From assembly GCA_009841335.1 (NCBI GenBank), contig VXLY01000079.1, positions 62,001 to 126,000 on the forward strand: 64,000 nucleotides of DNA, read 5' to 3'. Position numbers and translations under genes: made by a program. The stretch is from Rhodothermaceae bacterium (GTDB lineage Bacteria > Bacteroidota > Rhodothermia > Rhodothermales > Bin80). The notes beneath the pieces were generated by a model. It searched no databases. It was given only the letters and a program-made list of their open reading frames with translations, and was not told the origin of the DNA. Shown here piece after piece: positions 44,376 through 53,322 of this stretch (within the stretch, counting starts at the first letter, position 1; each line of letters begins with the position of its first letter).

Positions 44376-45683
44376 TCAAGAAGCGTGATCCCGAATCCCC
44401 GCGCGAGCCAGGAGCAGCTCCACATGCTTCGTATGGTACGTCGCATCGAAAAGTTTCTCCACTTCCTCCGGGGAGATATGCTCCATTATCGCATCTGATG
44501 ACATAACTAATGGCTGGAATCTCTGATCGTTTTGCCAACTTTGCATGGCTAAAGGTTGGACCAGATCGTAAGCTTCCTCACGCGTCAATCCGCAATCTAT
44601 CAACCTAAGCATAAGCCGTTGACTGTTGAACAGACCATGCGTCGCATCTAAATTCTTCCGCATACGTTCGGCATTCACAACCAGGTTTTGTAAAATCCGT
44701 GTAAACCTGACTAGTGCGTAATGCAGTACCGTCGTTGCATCGGGCAGGATGACACGCTCAACGCTGGAATGAGATATATCCCTTTCATGCCATAGTGCCA
44801 CATTTTCCATGGCTGCGACCATGTAGCCACGAAGTAACCGCGCGAATCCGGTAACATTCTCACTGCCTATTGGATTGCGTTTGTGCGGCATGGCACTGGA
44901 TCCCTTCTGACCCTTGCCGAAGGCCTCCTCGACCTCACGGACTTCACTGCGCTGCAAATGGCGTATCTCTACGGCCATCTTCTCGAGGCTGGCCCCGATG
45001 AGTGCCAGCGTATTCACATGATGGGCATGGCGGTCCCGCTGGATGACCTGCGTCGCAATCGGCTCCGGCTCAAGCCCGAGAATCTCGCAGGTTATTCGCT
45101 CGACTTCCGGCGGAGTATGCGCAAAAGTCCCAACCGCACCAGACAACTTTCCAGTTCGCACACCTTCAACCGAAGCCTTGAATCGCTCCATGTTGCGCCT
45201 CATTTCCGCGTAATAAAGCGCAAGTTTCAGTCCGAATGTGGTCGGTTCCGCATGCACACCATGCGTCCTACCCATCATAATCGTATATCGGTGTTCTAAC
45301 GCCCGGTCATGCAAGACCTCCAGCAAGGCCCTGATGGCTTCCTCTATTAGCCTGTTGGCTTCCAGAAGACGTATCGACCAAGCAGTATCCACTATATCCG
45401 CTGAAGTGAGACCATAGTGGACCCACTTCTTTTCCGGTCCAAGTCCTTCGCTGACTGCGCGAGTGAAAGCGACTACATCGTGTCGAGTAGATTGCTCTAG
45501 TTCGTGAATACGATGCAAGTCAAAAGACGCATTTTTTCGAAGTTTTTTGACATCCTCTTGGGGGATCACCCCGACCCTGGACCAGGCTTCACAGGCTGCC
45601 AACTCCACTTCAAGCCATACCTCAAACTGGTGCTGTTCACTCCAGAGCGTGCGCATGACTGGATGAGTGTACCGATTAATCAT
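44376..45683 (-). CDS. purB: Adenylosuccinate lyase
   Basis: Removes fumarate in two steps of purine synthesis. 435 aa from the ATG giving MINRYTHPVMRTLWSEQ; a longer start adds 17 residues without family character. The superfamily signature GSSAMPHKRNPIGSENV is present, as is YTIMMGRTHGVHAEPTTFG with the catalytic His region. The sigma factor stop is 54 bp upstream; no other purine genes are near. Confidence 0.96.
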   Translation of the reverse strand: MINRYTHPVMRTLWSEQHQFEVWLEVELAACEAWSRVGVIPQEDVKKLRKNASFDLHRIHELEQSTRHDVVAFTRAVSEGLGPEKKWVHYGLTSADIVDTAWSIRLLEANRLIEEAIRALLEVLHDRALEHRYTIMMGRTHGVHAEPTTFGLKLALYYAEMRRNMERFKASVEGVRTGKLSGAVGTFAHTPPEVERITCEILGLEPEPIATQVIQRDRHAHHVNTLALIGASLEKMAVEIRHLQRSEVREVEEAFGKGQKGSSAMPHKRNPIGSENVTGFARLLRGYMVAAMENVALWHERDISHSSVERVILPDATTVLHYALVRFTRILQNLVVNAERMRKNLDATHGLFNSQRLMLRLIDCGLTREEAYDLVQPLAMQSWQNDQRFQPLVMSSDAIMEHISPEEVEKLFDATYHTKHVELLLARAGIRDHAS

Positions 45684-45737
45684 ACTGACTTCATGAATGT
45701 GAAAACAAAGGGAGTGGCGCGGGGCACCAAACAAATC

Positions 45738-46349
45738 TTACAGTGAGTCGCGCTTATCTCGGAGGCTTTTATACAACAGCTTTCGAGCCCGAAAAATGTG
45801 AGCCTTTACCGTGCCAAGAGGGAGACCCAATTCTTCGGCGATCTCTATATAGGATTTTTCCTCCTGATGCCGCATTACAATCACACGGTTATACTTGGGC
45901 GGAAGTGAATCAATGGCCTCCTGGATAATATTGGCGCGCTGCCTGTCCTCAATCTTGCGATCTGGACGGTAAGTGGTATCAGAAACTTCCTGACGAACCT
46001 CACCATCCTTGGTTGACGTTGGCTTATCCAGCGAAGTCGTAGCCAATCTTCGCTTGCGCTTGTAGTCAATCGCATGGTTTGACGCAATCTTGTACAGCCA
46101 GGTCGAAAATGCATAATTGGCGGAATAGGTATGAAGTGCCCTGAATGCCTTGATGAAAGCCTCGTGTACGAGATCCTCAATCCCTTCAACACTGCCAATG
46201 GTGCGCCTGATATGCAGATGTAGCCCCTTTTGATATTTTTGTACAAGATCCAGATACGCGCGTTGATCCCCTTCAAGCGCGCGAGTGACCAGTATGTGAT
46301 CTTGCTGACTGGATACGGACCTTCGGGACACCTTCTGATCTTCAGGCAT
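45738..46349 (-). CDS. RNA polymerase sigma factor, ECF/sigma-70 family
   Basis: 203 aa. Region 2 (about 30-95) has EDLVHEAFIKAFRALHTY and FSTWLYKIASNHAIDYKR, region 4 (about 140-195) has DSLPPKYNRVIVMRHQEEKS and GLPLGTVKAHIFRARKLL. Between them is a 40-residue charged linker. No anti-sigma gene is next to it, which is unusual for an ECF factor; control may be transcriptional or by a distant partner. The neighbours are an Lrp regulator upstream and purB downstream. Confidence 0.93.
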   Translation of the reverse strand: MPEDQKVSRRSVSSQQDHILVTRALEGDQRAYLDLVQKYQKGLHLHIRRTIGSVEGIEDLVHEAFIKAFRALHTYSANYAFSTWLYKIASNHAIDYKRKRRLATTSLDKPTSTKDGEVRQEVSDTTYRPDRKIEDRQRANIIQEAIDSLPPKYNRVIVMRHQEEKSYIEIAEELGLPLGTVKAHIFRARKLLYKSLRDKRDSL

Positions 46350-46386
46350 ACAGTCTACCGTTCATCAATCACATGCAATTCAGTTT

Positions 46387-46854
46387 TTATTTTTCTGGCG
46401 AAACAGGTAGTTGCCGAGACTCTTTGTATGTGCTGAGAACAATACTGGTTGTCGTGCCTGTCACACCCGGCCAGGCTTGAATGCCCGCAAGCAAACGCTC
46501 CAATTCCGTTGTGTTTTGTGTTCTGACCTTTAGAATGTGTGAACCCTCTCCCGTGATTGAATGGGCTTCCAGTATCTCGTCACAACTGCATATATGTCCG
46601 ATCAGAGACTGATAGCTCTCCGAAGTATTCACAGAGACGCGAATGAAGGCTGTAATATCAAACCCCAAAGACTTGGCGTCCACAGTTGCATGATAGCCGG
46701 TAAGAAACCCATTTTCCCGCAGTTTGCGCATACGATCACTAACGCTGGCCGCACTCAGCCCGACGCGCGCTGCAATGTCAATGCGCTTCATCCTTCCTGC
46801 AGATTGCAGAAGGTTTAGAATTCGGGCATCAATTTCGTCTAGTTTCCTGCTCAC
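46387..46854 (-). CDS. Lrp/AsnC family transcriptional regulator
   Basis: 155 aa. N-terminal winged helix (KLDEIDARILNLLQSAGRMKR, then GLSAASVSDRMRKLRENG) and a C-terminal RAM ligand-binding domain from about residue 65 (DITAFIRVSVN, HSITGEGSHILKVRT). It starts 3 bp after the cyclase stop, so the two are co-transcribed and the regulator may sense an amino acid related to the cyclase substrate. This is inferred from position only. Confidence 0.94.
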   Translation of the reverse strand: MSRKLDEIDARILNLLQSAGRMKRIDIAARVGLSAASVSDRMRKLRENGFLTGYHATVDAKSLGFDITAFIRVSVNTSESYQSLIGHICSCDEILEAHSITGEGSHILKVRTQNTTELERLLAGIQAWPGVTGTTTSIVLSTYKESRQLPVSPEK

Positions 46855-46857
46855 CGA

Positions 46858-47652
46858 TCAATTGTGCACCATGGCAATTATTCTGAGCGGACCACCACTT
46901 CCTCCATAGATCTTCATGGGTAAAGCCACGATCGTAAATCCGTTGGCTGGTAGCGCTTCCAGGTTTGCTACATTTTCAAACACTGGAATATTATCTGCAA
47001 AAAGCTCCTGATGGCTAACATAGTCGCTAGACTGACCATAGTCAATACTGGCAGTATCAATCCCAACTGCACGAATATTGCGCGTATCGCGCAGCCATCT
47101 TGCGGCTTCTGGTGCAAGCCCGGGGAAATGTAACTGACTTACGCCTTCTGCACCCCGTAAATCAGTGCCCAGGTACTGATCCCGATTCGGCCAATACCGA
47201 CCAAAGCCCGTCTTTAACAACACAATGGCATCCTCTGGTATTTGTCCATTTACTGCTTCCCATTCCTGAAGATCAGACACGCTTATTTGGTAATCTCGGT
47301 TATCGGCCACTCTGTCACTCACATCCACAACAACACCGTCCCCAATAAGTCGGTCCAATGGGATTTCATGATTCGCCCACTTGCCTTCGGCGAAATGGAC
47401 GGGAGCGTCCAAATGCGTGCCGCCATGTTCAGAGGACTCGAACGAGTTTGACTCATAATAGTATCCACCTTCCTGCCATCCCTTGGCGTCTTCGTGTAGT
47501 TGGAACCCTTCCGCGGTAGGCCAATAGATGGTTGTTGTATCAAAGCTGTGTGTAAGGTCAACCAGCGTATCATGGCTGTCCAGTGGCACGGAATCCTGAC
47601 AGGACACCGTCAGGAACATGCTCATGAAACCAAATATTGCAATAGTTCTCAT
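46858..47652 (-). CDS. Lipoprotein cyclase-family hydrolase (kynurenine formamidase-like)
   Basis: 264 aa from the ATG giving MRTIAIFGFMSMFLTVSC, a lipoprotein signal with Cys near residue 18; an ATG five codons upstream is possible. The cyclase-superfamily metal motif is SEHGGTHLDAPVHF, with an upstream DLTHSFDTTTIYWP block and a late RAVGIDTASIDYG. Relatives hydrolyse N-formylkynurenine or act on cyclic substrates with Mn or Zn, but the envelope location here makes the substrate uncertain. It is coupled to an Lrp/AsnC regulator downstream. Confidence 0.9.
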   Translation of the reverse strand: MRTIAIFGFMSMFLTVSCQDSVPLDSHDTLVDLTHSFDTTTIYWPTAEGFQLHEDAKGWQEGGYYYESNSFESSEHGGTHLDAPVHFAEGKWANHEIPLDRLIGDGVVVDVSDRVADNRDYQISVSDLQEWEAVNGQIPEDAIVLLKTGFGRYWPNRDQYLGTDLRGAEGVSQLHFPGLAPEAARWLRDTRNIRAVGIDTASIDYGQSSDYVSHQELFADNIPVFENVANLEALPANGFTIVALPMKIYGGSGGPLRIIAMVHN

Positions 47653-47721
47653 ATTTTTACGCAACAAGCCTCAACAACCATGATAACTAGCAACTAAATT
47701 CAGCTTGTTTTGCTCCATTAC

Positions 47722-47795
47722 GGGCCCATAGCTCAGTCGGTTAGAGCAGCGGACTCATAATCCGTCGGTCGGGGGTTCAAGTCCCTCTGGGCCCA
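47722..47795 (+). tRNA. tRNA with anticodon CAT, probably tRNA-Ile2
   Basis: Complete cloverleaf: acceptor GGGCCCA/TGGGCCC, D arm GCTC...GAGC, anticodon stem GCGGA/TCCGT with loop CTCATAA, T arm GGGGG-TTCAAGT-CCCTC. CAT could mean Met or lysidine-modified Ile. Bases C4-G69 and C5-G68 match the TilS recognition pairs of E. coli Ile2 and not elongator Met, so Ile2 reading AUA is preferred. CCA is not encoded. It ends 4 bp from the convergent feoB stop. Confidence 0.9.
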
Positions 47796-47799
47796 CAAT

Positions 47800-50076
47800 T
47801 TACGAGAAACCGAGGAGTAACCCGCCCTGGTACACTAATAGAGAAGCTAGATAAGCCAGCACCGTCATGTAAAGCCACATGACCATTGGCCACCGCCAGG
47901 TGTTTGTTTCCCGGCGTGCGATCGCCAGTGTGCTCATGCACTGGAGTGCAAATACGAAGAAAACAAGTAGACTCATCGCAACCAGCGGTGTAAAAACCGG
48001 CCGACCGTCCGGGTATTTGTCCGCTTTCAGGGCGTCACGCAGAGCTACCCCACCCTCAGCGTCTCCAACGCTGTAAATGATGCCCAGAGTAGATACAATG
48101 ACCTCCCGCGCAGCGAAAGCACTCACAAGACCAGCACTGATCTTCCAGTCAAACCCCAGAGGTTGCATGACTGGCTCAAGTATGCGCCCGAGATGTCCTA
48201 TGGCACTTTCCCTGATCTGAGTAGACTGTCGAATAATGTTTGCGCTGTCAAGTGCAGCTGTATACTTGGCATCCGCCCTTGCTGTCAGGTCTAGTGCATT
48301 TGCCAGCGTAGAGTCTACAAGCAACAACGAGTCGGTTGCAACCGTCAAATCTCTACCCGGAGCCAGCGCCTGTGCAGCAGCGTATTCTCTATTCCGTTCC
48401 TGAATCGCCAGTTCTTCAATCTGGGTTGCCTCGGGACTTATTTCCGTACGTGGAAAGCTTGCCAGGAACCATAGAGCAATACTGCAGCCCAGAATAATTT
48501 TTCCTGCGCGAACAGCAAATACCTTGGAGCGCTGATACATGCGCCAGAACAGCTGGCGCAATCTCGGGCGCCTGTACGGTGGCAGCTCCATCACAAAGTA
48601 ACTTGCCGGTCCCTTAAACACTAGACGCTTCAGGATAGCAGCAGCCACAAAAGCCATGATGGTCCCCATCATGTACATGGAAAACATTGCCAAGCCCTGG
48701 TAGCCGAATACGCCCAAAAGCTTACCTGTAGGTAAGAAAGCGGCGATAAAAAGCGTATAGACCGGAAGGCGTGCTGAACAGCTCATAAGCGGTGCCACCA
48801 TTATCGTGATCAATCGATCCCGCTCACTATCTAAAGTTCTGGCAGCCATTATGCCGGGAATGGCGCAGGCATAGGAGCTCAGAAGAGGCAGCACGGAGCC
48901 TCCGCTAAGCCCCACACGCTTCATCAAACGATCCATTATAAAAGCGCTCCGGGCCATATATCCGCTGTCCTCCATTATGCCCAGGAAGAAAAACAGTAAC
49001 AGTATCTGTGGCAGGAATACAACCACATTCCCGACTCCGATGACGATGCCATCTGTGAGAAGATCTGTGACCCAGCCCGCTGGCAACACTGAATGAACAA
49101 TTCCGGCCAATGCTGCAACTCCTGCTTCAATCAAATCCATAGCCGGAATAGCCCAGGAAAAAACCGCTTCAAAAACGCACACCAGTATCAGCAAAAAGCA
49201 GAGTGGTCCTGCGACCCGGTGTGTAAACACTGCATCAATCCTGTCGCTGAGCGTAGCCGGTCCGCTGACACGGCGCGAGGCCCTTTGAGCAATTGGCCCG
49301 ATCCAGGCATATCGGCCACTTACTTCCGCATGCCTCCATGCAATCCCTCGCTTCGCAAACTCCTCCTGCAGAGCTTCGATACGGTTCACAAATTCTGGAG
49401 CTCCCAGCCGCCAGGCATCCAATGCTTCCTCCTCCGCCAGCGCGCGCAAAACCTCCATTCGCAAATGCATTGGTTTCACGTGCGGTGCTTCTTCAGCCAA
49501 TCGCTTGATTAAGGCCGGAATTTTGGCATCTACGGCATCCATTAGCTGCCATCTGTACACCTGTGCGGGCTCAGGCGGATTGAGAATACATTTTTTCAGC
49601 TCATCAATCCCCTCACCCCGCGAGGCCGTAATGGGAACTACAGGCACTCCAAGGTCATTCTCCAGTGCAGATGCATCCACCGCCAACCCATTTTCCTCTG
49701 CTACATCCATCATATTCAGCGCAACGATCACGGGCAAACCCAGATCAATCACCTGAGTGACCACATACAGATTGCGCTCAAGGTTGCCAGCGTCTAGCAC
49801 ACATACCACGACATCCGGCTCCTTTTCCAAACGCCCAACGAGGACTTCGTAGGCAATACGCTCGTCTATAGATCGTGGAGTAAGGCTGTATGTGCCTGGC
49901 AAATCAACGACCTCGACATGCGGGGCACCTGCGAGTGTACCTGCCTTGCGCTCTACAGTGACCCCCGGAAAATTGGCCACACGTTGACGCAGCCCGGTCA
50001 GCTGATTAAACAGCGTGGTCTTGCCCACATTCGGGTTACCACACAGAGCGACACGCATGGGCGATTGGGAAGTCAC
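47800..50076 (-). CDS. feoB: Ferrous iron transport protein B
   Basis: Inner-membrane Fe2+ transporter with a cytosolic G domain. 758 aa. G1 GNPNVGKTTLFNQLTG, G2 loop NFPGVTVERKAG, G3 DLPGTYSL and G4 NMMD are present, followed by a helical switch region and the two Gate domains (PLLSSYACAIPGIMAA and SCSARLPVYTLFI). Between late helices is an insertion of about 80 residues (AIQERNREYAAAQALAPGRD onward), probably a periplasmic helical loop. Third gene of feoA-feoA-feoB, 15 bp after the second feoA. Confidence 0.96.
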   Translation of the reverse strand: MTSQSPMRVALCGNPNVGKTTLFNQLTGLRQRVANFPGVTVERKAGTLAGAPHVEVVDLPGTYSLTPRSIDERIAYEVLVGRLEKEPDVVVCVLDAGNLERNLYVVTQVIDLGLPVIVALNMMDVAEENGLAVDASALENDLGVPVVPITASRGEGIDELKKCILNPPEPAQVYRWQLMDAVDAKIPALIKRLAEEAPHVKPMHLRMEVLRALAEEEALDAWRLGAPEFVNRIEALQEEFAKRGIAWRHAEVSGRYAWIGPIAQRASRRVSGPATLSDRIDAVFTHRVAGPLCFLLILVCVFEAVFSWAIPAMDLIEAGVAALAGIVHSVLPAGWVTDLLTDGIVIGVGNVVVFLPQILLLFFFLGIMEDSGYMARSAFIMDRLMKRVGLSGGSVLPLLSSYACAIPGIMAARTLDSERDRLITIMVAPLMSCSARLPVYTLFIAAFLPTGKLLGVFGYQGLAMFSMYMMGTIMAFVAAAILKRLVFKGPASYFVMELPPYRRPRLRQLFWRMYQRSKVFAVRAGKIILGCSIALWFLASFPRTEISPEATQIEELAIQERNREYAAAQALAPGRDLTVATDSLLLVDSTLANALDLTARADAKYTAALDSANIIRQSTQIRESAIGHLGRILEPVMQPLGFDWKISAGLVSAFAAREVIVSTLGIIYSVGDAEGGVALRDALKADKYPDGRPVFTPLVAMSLLVFFVFALQCMSTLAIARRETNTWRWPMVMWLYMTVLAYLASLLVYQGGLLLGFS

Positions 50077-50091
50077 GTCAGATCCTGTGCC

Positions 50092-50319
50092 TTACCCTTC
50101 TTGCCTGGATATGCGAATAAGGGCGGCCTCGGATTTTCGGATTGAGAGATGATAATCACGGACCTTAAGATCTATAGGATCGCCGAAAGGTGCCAAACGA
50201 ACAACGTGGACCTGTGAACCAGGAACCATACCCATCTCCATCAGGCGATTTATGGCTGCGCTGGGTTCAAACCCTAGAATCGTACCCGACTCACCAGGGC
50301 GCAAATCCCTTAGTGTCAT
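50092..50319 (-). CDS. feoA: FeoA-domain protein, canonical
   Basis: 75 aa SH3-like FeoA domain, a cytosolic partner of FeoB. Typical text is LRPGESGTILGF, RLMEMGMVPGSQVHVVRLAP and GDPIDLKVRDYHLSIRKSEA. It overlaps the upstream Cys-rich FeoA gene by ATGA and lies 15 bp before feoB. Confidence 0.93.
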   Translation of the reverse strand: MTLRDLRPGESGTILGFEPSAAINRLMEMGMVPGSQVHVVRLAPFGDPIDLKVRDYHLSIRKSEAALIRISRQEG

Positions 50320-50540
50320 AATTCTAAGGGTGTAGCAAATATATCGGCAGCCACATCACGCCGTAAACCAATCCGACAACCGGCCAGACGCACGATAAGC
50401 TTATCTGAATTCTGAATTACCTCCACTTGGGCTCCTTCCCGCAAACCCAGATCCCGTAGCCGCTCCTCTGCACAACCGTGCACGGAACATATCTTAAGTG
50501 GACATCCGTCACAAAAAGCCGTCAGTGGAGCAGGTATCAT
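50316..50540 (-). CDS. FeoA-domain protein with N-terminal Cys cluster
   Basis: 74 aa. The C-terminal two thirds are FeoA-like (RLRDLGLREGAQVEVIQN, RLAGCRIGLRRDVAADIF). The N-terminus has four cysteines (CDGCPLKICSVHGC, near 10, 13, 18 and 23) in place of the usual first FeoA strand. This could bind iron or an Fe-S cluster and act as a sensor for the transporter, as FeoC does elsewhere; that is inference. First gene of the feo operon, 33 bp below a dyad. Confidence 0.85.
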   Translation of the reverse strand: MIPAPLTAFCDGCPLKICSVHGCAEERLRDLGLREGAQVEVIQNSDKLIVRLAGCRIGLRRDVAADIFATPLEL

Positions 50541-50952
50541 AATTCGGAGTCGGAACAGACCCTGTGAATATACTTATTTAGACTGAATATAAATAAGGTC
50601 GGAGCATATGGTTCCAATATGATGCCGAAATTTGTGGGAAAGACTCAAGAAATTGTATTCTGTCACTGTTTTCATACGCATCGGATCAGGATACACCTGT
50701 TGAATGTCGTTTGACAGCCCGCCTGATAGCGGCCTTGACGCCGTATTTGTAACTGTCGGACGGACGGCCGTAGGAAATGGAGATGCTTCCAGTGAAAAGA
50801 CAAATTGTGGTATAGGCGTGAACCAGGTTTAATGCGCGTATTGAAAAGGATGACTCGGTCTTGGGTAGAGAAGAAATTTGTGTCAACCATCGTGAATTGC
50901 AAGCGTAAGCGATTTACGCCGTATTCTTACGGGTTTCAATTACTTGACTAAC
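50541..50952. other. Divergent spacer between feo operon and proS
   Basis: About 410 bp with the feo dyad near its left end. Nothing else is recognised: no T-box or other aminoacyl-tRNA leader is visible before proS. Confidence 0.6.
50573..50597. promoter_or_regulatory. Dyad upstream of the feo operon, possible metal-regulator operator
   Basis: CTTATTTA (50573-50580) and its exact complement TAAATAAG (50590-50597) are separated by 9 nt, 32 bp before the first feoA ATG. The position and AT-rich palindrome suit a Fur- or DtxR-type operator, but it is not a clear match to a Fur box that I know. Confidence 0.45.
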
Positions 50953-52731
50953 ATGCGCTTGTCAAAATTCTTCGGTCAAACTCTGCGTGAAGCACCTTCA
51001 GAGTCTGATTCCGCATCCAGCCAAATGCTTGTACGTGCAGGATATGTACGACAATTGGCCGCTGGCCTTTATTCCTATCTGCCTCTGGCCCATCGATCCT
51101 TACGCAAAATCGAGCAGATCCTGCGCGAAGAAATGGATGCGATCAGCGGGCAGGAAATGTGTATGCCCGTGGTGCATCCTGCCGAAATCTGGCAGGAGTC
51201 GGGGCGGTGGTATGAGATTGGGGACGAGATGGGGCGGTTTCAGGATCGTAAGGGACGGGAGCTGGTCTTGGCCATGACACATGAAGAGGTCGTGACCACC
51301 CTATGTAAATCAGAGATCCGGTCTTATCGGCAACTCCCGCAAATGGTCTATCATATGCAAACCAAGTTCCGGGATGAGCCAAGGGCTAGGGGAGGTCTTA
51401 TTCGAGTGCGAGAGTTTGTCATGAAGGACTCCTACACGCTGGACAAAGATTTTGATGGACTCCAGTCTCAATACGAAGCCCACTACGATGCTTACCACCG
51501 CATCGGTGCAAGGCTTGGTCTGAATCTGGTCGCAGTACAGAGTGATCCTGGAATGATGGGGGGAAAGATCGCCCACGAATTCATGTACATCACTTCAATT
51601 GGCGAAGACTCTCTGGCTATTTGTGAGGAAACCGGTTACGCGTCCAACTTGGATGTGGCAAGCTTTCGAAAGATTCCAGAACCTTCCGGTCCACCTCAGC
51701 CACTGACCCGCGTCCATACGCCTGGACAAGCCACTATCGCCAAAGTGGCCGATTTCTGTGGGGTCACCACACGCCAGACTGGTAAGATGGTCTTCTATAT
51801 GGGGGATTTTGGAGCAGAGAATCCGTCTAAGCTAATTGCCGCCTGTGTTCGGGGAGATATGGAGATTAACGAATTACAGCTGCGGTACGCCGTCAATGCA
51901 CAGGCCCTGCGCCCTGCGGAGACCGAAGAAATTGCCGCCGCAGGATGCGTCCCAGGCTACGCCTCACTGCGTGATATTGATCACACAAAGGCGGTCACCG
52001 TCGTAGATGACCTCATCCCCGAATCAGGGAATCTGGTTGTCGGGGCCAATGAGCACGACTGGCATTTCACTGGAGCGAATTATGGTCGGGATTTTACCGC
52101 CGATATTGTCGCCCCAATTGCGCTTGCCTATGATGGTGCGCCAGATCCGATTGATGGTAAATCTTTGCGTGTAGTTCGTGGCGTAGAGGTTGGCAATATC
52201 TTCCAATTGGGAACCCGGTACAGTGCGAGCATGGGGGCTACTTATACTGACGAAAGCGGCGTGGAGCACCCCATCGTCATGGGATCCTACGGCATTGGAG
52301 TCGGACGTGCACTAGCCTGCGTTGCCGAAGAATACAGCGACGATTATGGTATGGATCTGCCTATTTCGGTTGCTCCGTATCATGTAATTCTGGTATCTCT
52401 GGGCCGCTCTGGAGAAGTAACGGAGAAAGCCGAAGCGCTTTACTCGGCATTGCTCGCGGCCGGCGTGGAGGTGATTTACGATGATCGAGACGTGAGTCCC
52501 GGCGTTAAATTTGCGGATGCTGATCTGCTCGGCATGCCGCTCAGGTGCACGGTCAGTTCCCGCTCACTGAGCCGTGGGGGAGCAGAGTTTGGTCGGAGGC
52601 GAAGCAAGGATCTCGCGATCATTCCTCTTCAAGATGCAGTGGAGCAGATTCAGGAGGAAATCATCAGATGTTTCGATAGACTGCACCAGCGACTTGAGCA
52701 TCTTCCGACCTGGGAATCCCAGTCTAGCTAA
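50953..52731 (+). CDS. proS: Prolyl-tRNA synthetase (bacterial long type)
   Basis: Charges tRNA-Pro. 592 aa from the ATG giving MRLSKFFGQTLREAPSES; a TTG three codons upstream is also in frame. Class II motifs are in ASSQMLVRAGYVRQLAAGLY, TKFRDEPRARGGLIRVREF and MGSYGIGVGRALACVAEE. An editing insertion domain lies between motifs 2 and 3 (about residues 225-390, with KVADFCGVTTRQTGKMVFY). The anticodon-binding domain starts near 450 (SVAPYHVILVSLG). No Shine-Dalgarno sequence. Confidence 0.97.
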   Translation: MRLSKFFGQTLREAPSESDSASSQMLVRAGYVRQLAAGLYSYLPLAHRSLRKIEQILREEMDAISGQEMCMPVVHPAEIWQESGRWYEIGDEMGRFQDRKGRELVLAMTHEEVVTTLCKSEIRSYRQLPQMVYHMQTKFRDEPRARGGLIRVREFVMKDSYTLDKDFDGLQSQYEAHYDAYHRIGARLGLNLVAVQSDPGMMGGKIAHEFMYITSIGEDSLAICEETGYASNLDVASFRKIPEPSGPPQPLTRVHTPGQATIAKVADFCGVTTRQTGKMVFYMGDFGAENPSKLIAACVRGDMEINELQLRYAVNAQALRPAETEEIAAAGCVPGYASLRDIDHTKAVTVVDDLIPESGNLVVGANEHDWHFTGANYGRDFTADIVAPIALAYDGAPDPIDGKSLRVVRGVEVGNIFQLGTRYSASMGATYTDESGVEHPIVMGSYGIGVGRALACVAEEYSDDYGMDLPISVAPYHVILVSLGRSGEVTEKAEALYSALLAAGVEVIYDDRDVSPGVKFADADLLGMPLRCTVSSRSLSRGGAEFGRRRSKDLAIIPLQDAVEQIQEEIIRCFDRLHQRLEHLPTWESQSS

Positions 52732-52893
52732 TTTTCACTCGACTGGCCGCTCAAAATTGAGCACATGTGGGCAGCCTATTACGACTGCTTCACTCAATGG
52801 TCAATATCACTTGACGTAAGTAATTCCCGACTTTCGGTAAAGGCAACTCTCTACTTCTAGCCGGTTCTCAGGCAACTGCCCTTCAACCCACGG

Positions 52894-53160
52894 TTATCCG
52901 TAAGTGGTTTCTACCTCATAAACTTGCAATGACAAAGAGAATTGTCGAATCAAGTCCATAAGGAGAGTTTTTCCTACGTTCATGTTCGGGCTCTGCAGAC
53001 CGATATTGTCCTTGTCTCCCTGAAATTCAATGACATTGGAGTCTTTGATTCCCCATTAGTGCCTCAACTTGATGAGGCCTCCAAAGTTGTTCCCGATCTG
53101 AATCTCTTGATTTAACCAATACCTGGATGAATTGACCTGAAGCGTGCGTTATTGGGAAGA
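52894..53160 (-). pseudogene. Possible decayed reading frame
   Basis: A minus-strand frame reads like protein for about 85 codons (SSRYWLNQEIQIGNNFGGLI, then a TAA, then WGIKDSNVIEFQGDKDNIGL and LLMDLIRQFSLSL) before a final stop at 52894-52896. It has one internal stop and no recognised family. It may be chance. Confidence 0.2.
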
Positions 53161-53211
53161 GAACGACACCATGCATTCTTCCACTATTCTACAGTTCATC
53201 CAATGAATTCG

Positions 53212-53264
53212 TTGACAATCTGCCGTAGCTATTTTGACAATCTGCCGATTAAATTATCGACAAT
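53212..53264 (+). repeat. Three GACAAT direct repeats at 22-23 bp spacing upstream of the ATPase
   Basis: TTGACAATCTGCCG occurs exactly at 53212-53225 and 53234-53247 (22-bp period), and a weaker TCGACAAT at 53257-53264. The spacing is two helical turns, as expected for a protein binding on one face of DNA. They end 58 bp before the ATPase ATG. Confidence 0.7.
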
Positions 53265-53322
53265 ATCAACACAAAGAAATAATCCGACTTTTCCCGAATG
53301 ATTCGCTAAACATCTACTACAA

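Larger units (their letters stand above)
52732..53322. other. Spacer with direct repeats and a possible decayed ORF
   Basis: About 590 bp between proS and the AAA_14 ATPase. It includes the palindrome GCTCAAAATTGAGC (52749-52762), a minus-strand stretch that may be a decayed gene (52894-53160), and direct repeats near 53212-53264. Confidence 0.6.

Noticed and set aside
47722-47795. Reading the CAT-anticodon tRNA as elongator Met
   Set aside because: The C4-G69 and C5-G68 pairs fit the lysidine synthase determinants of Ile2 better; Met remains possible.
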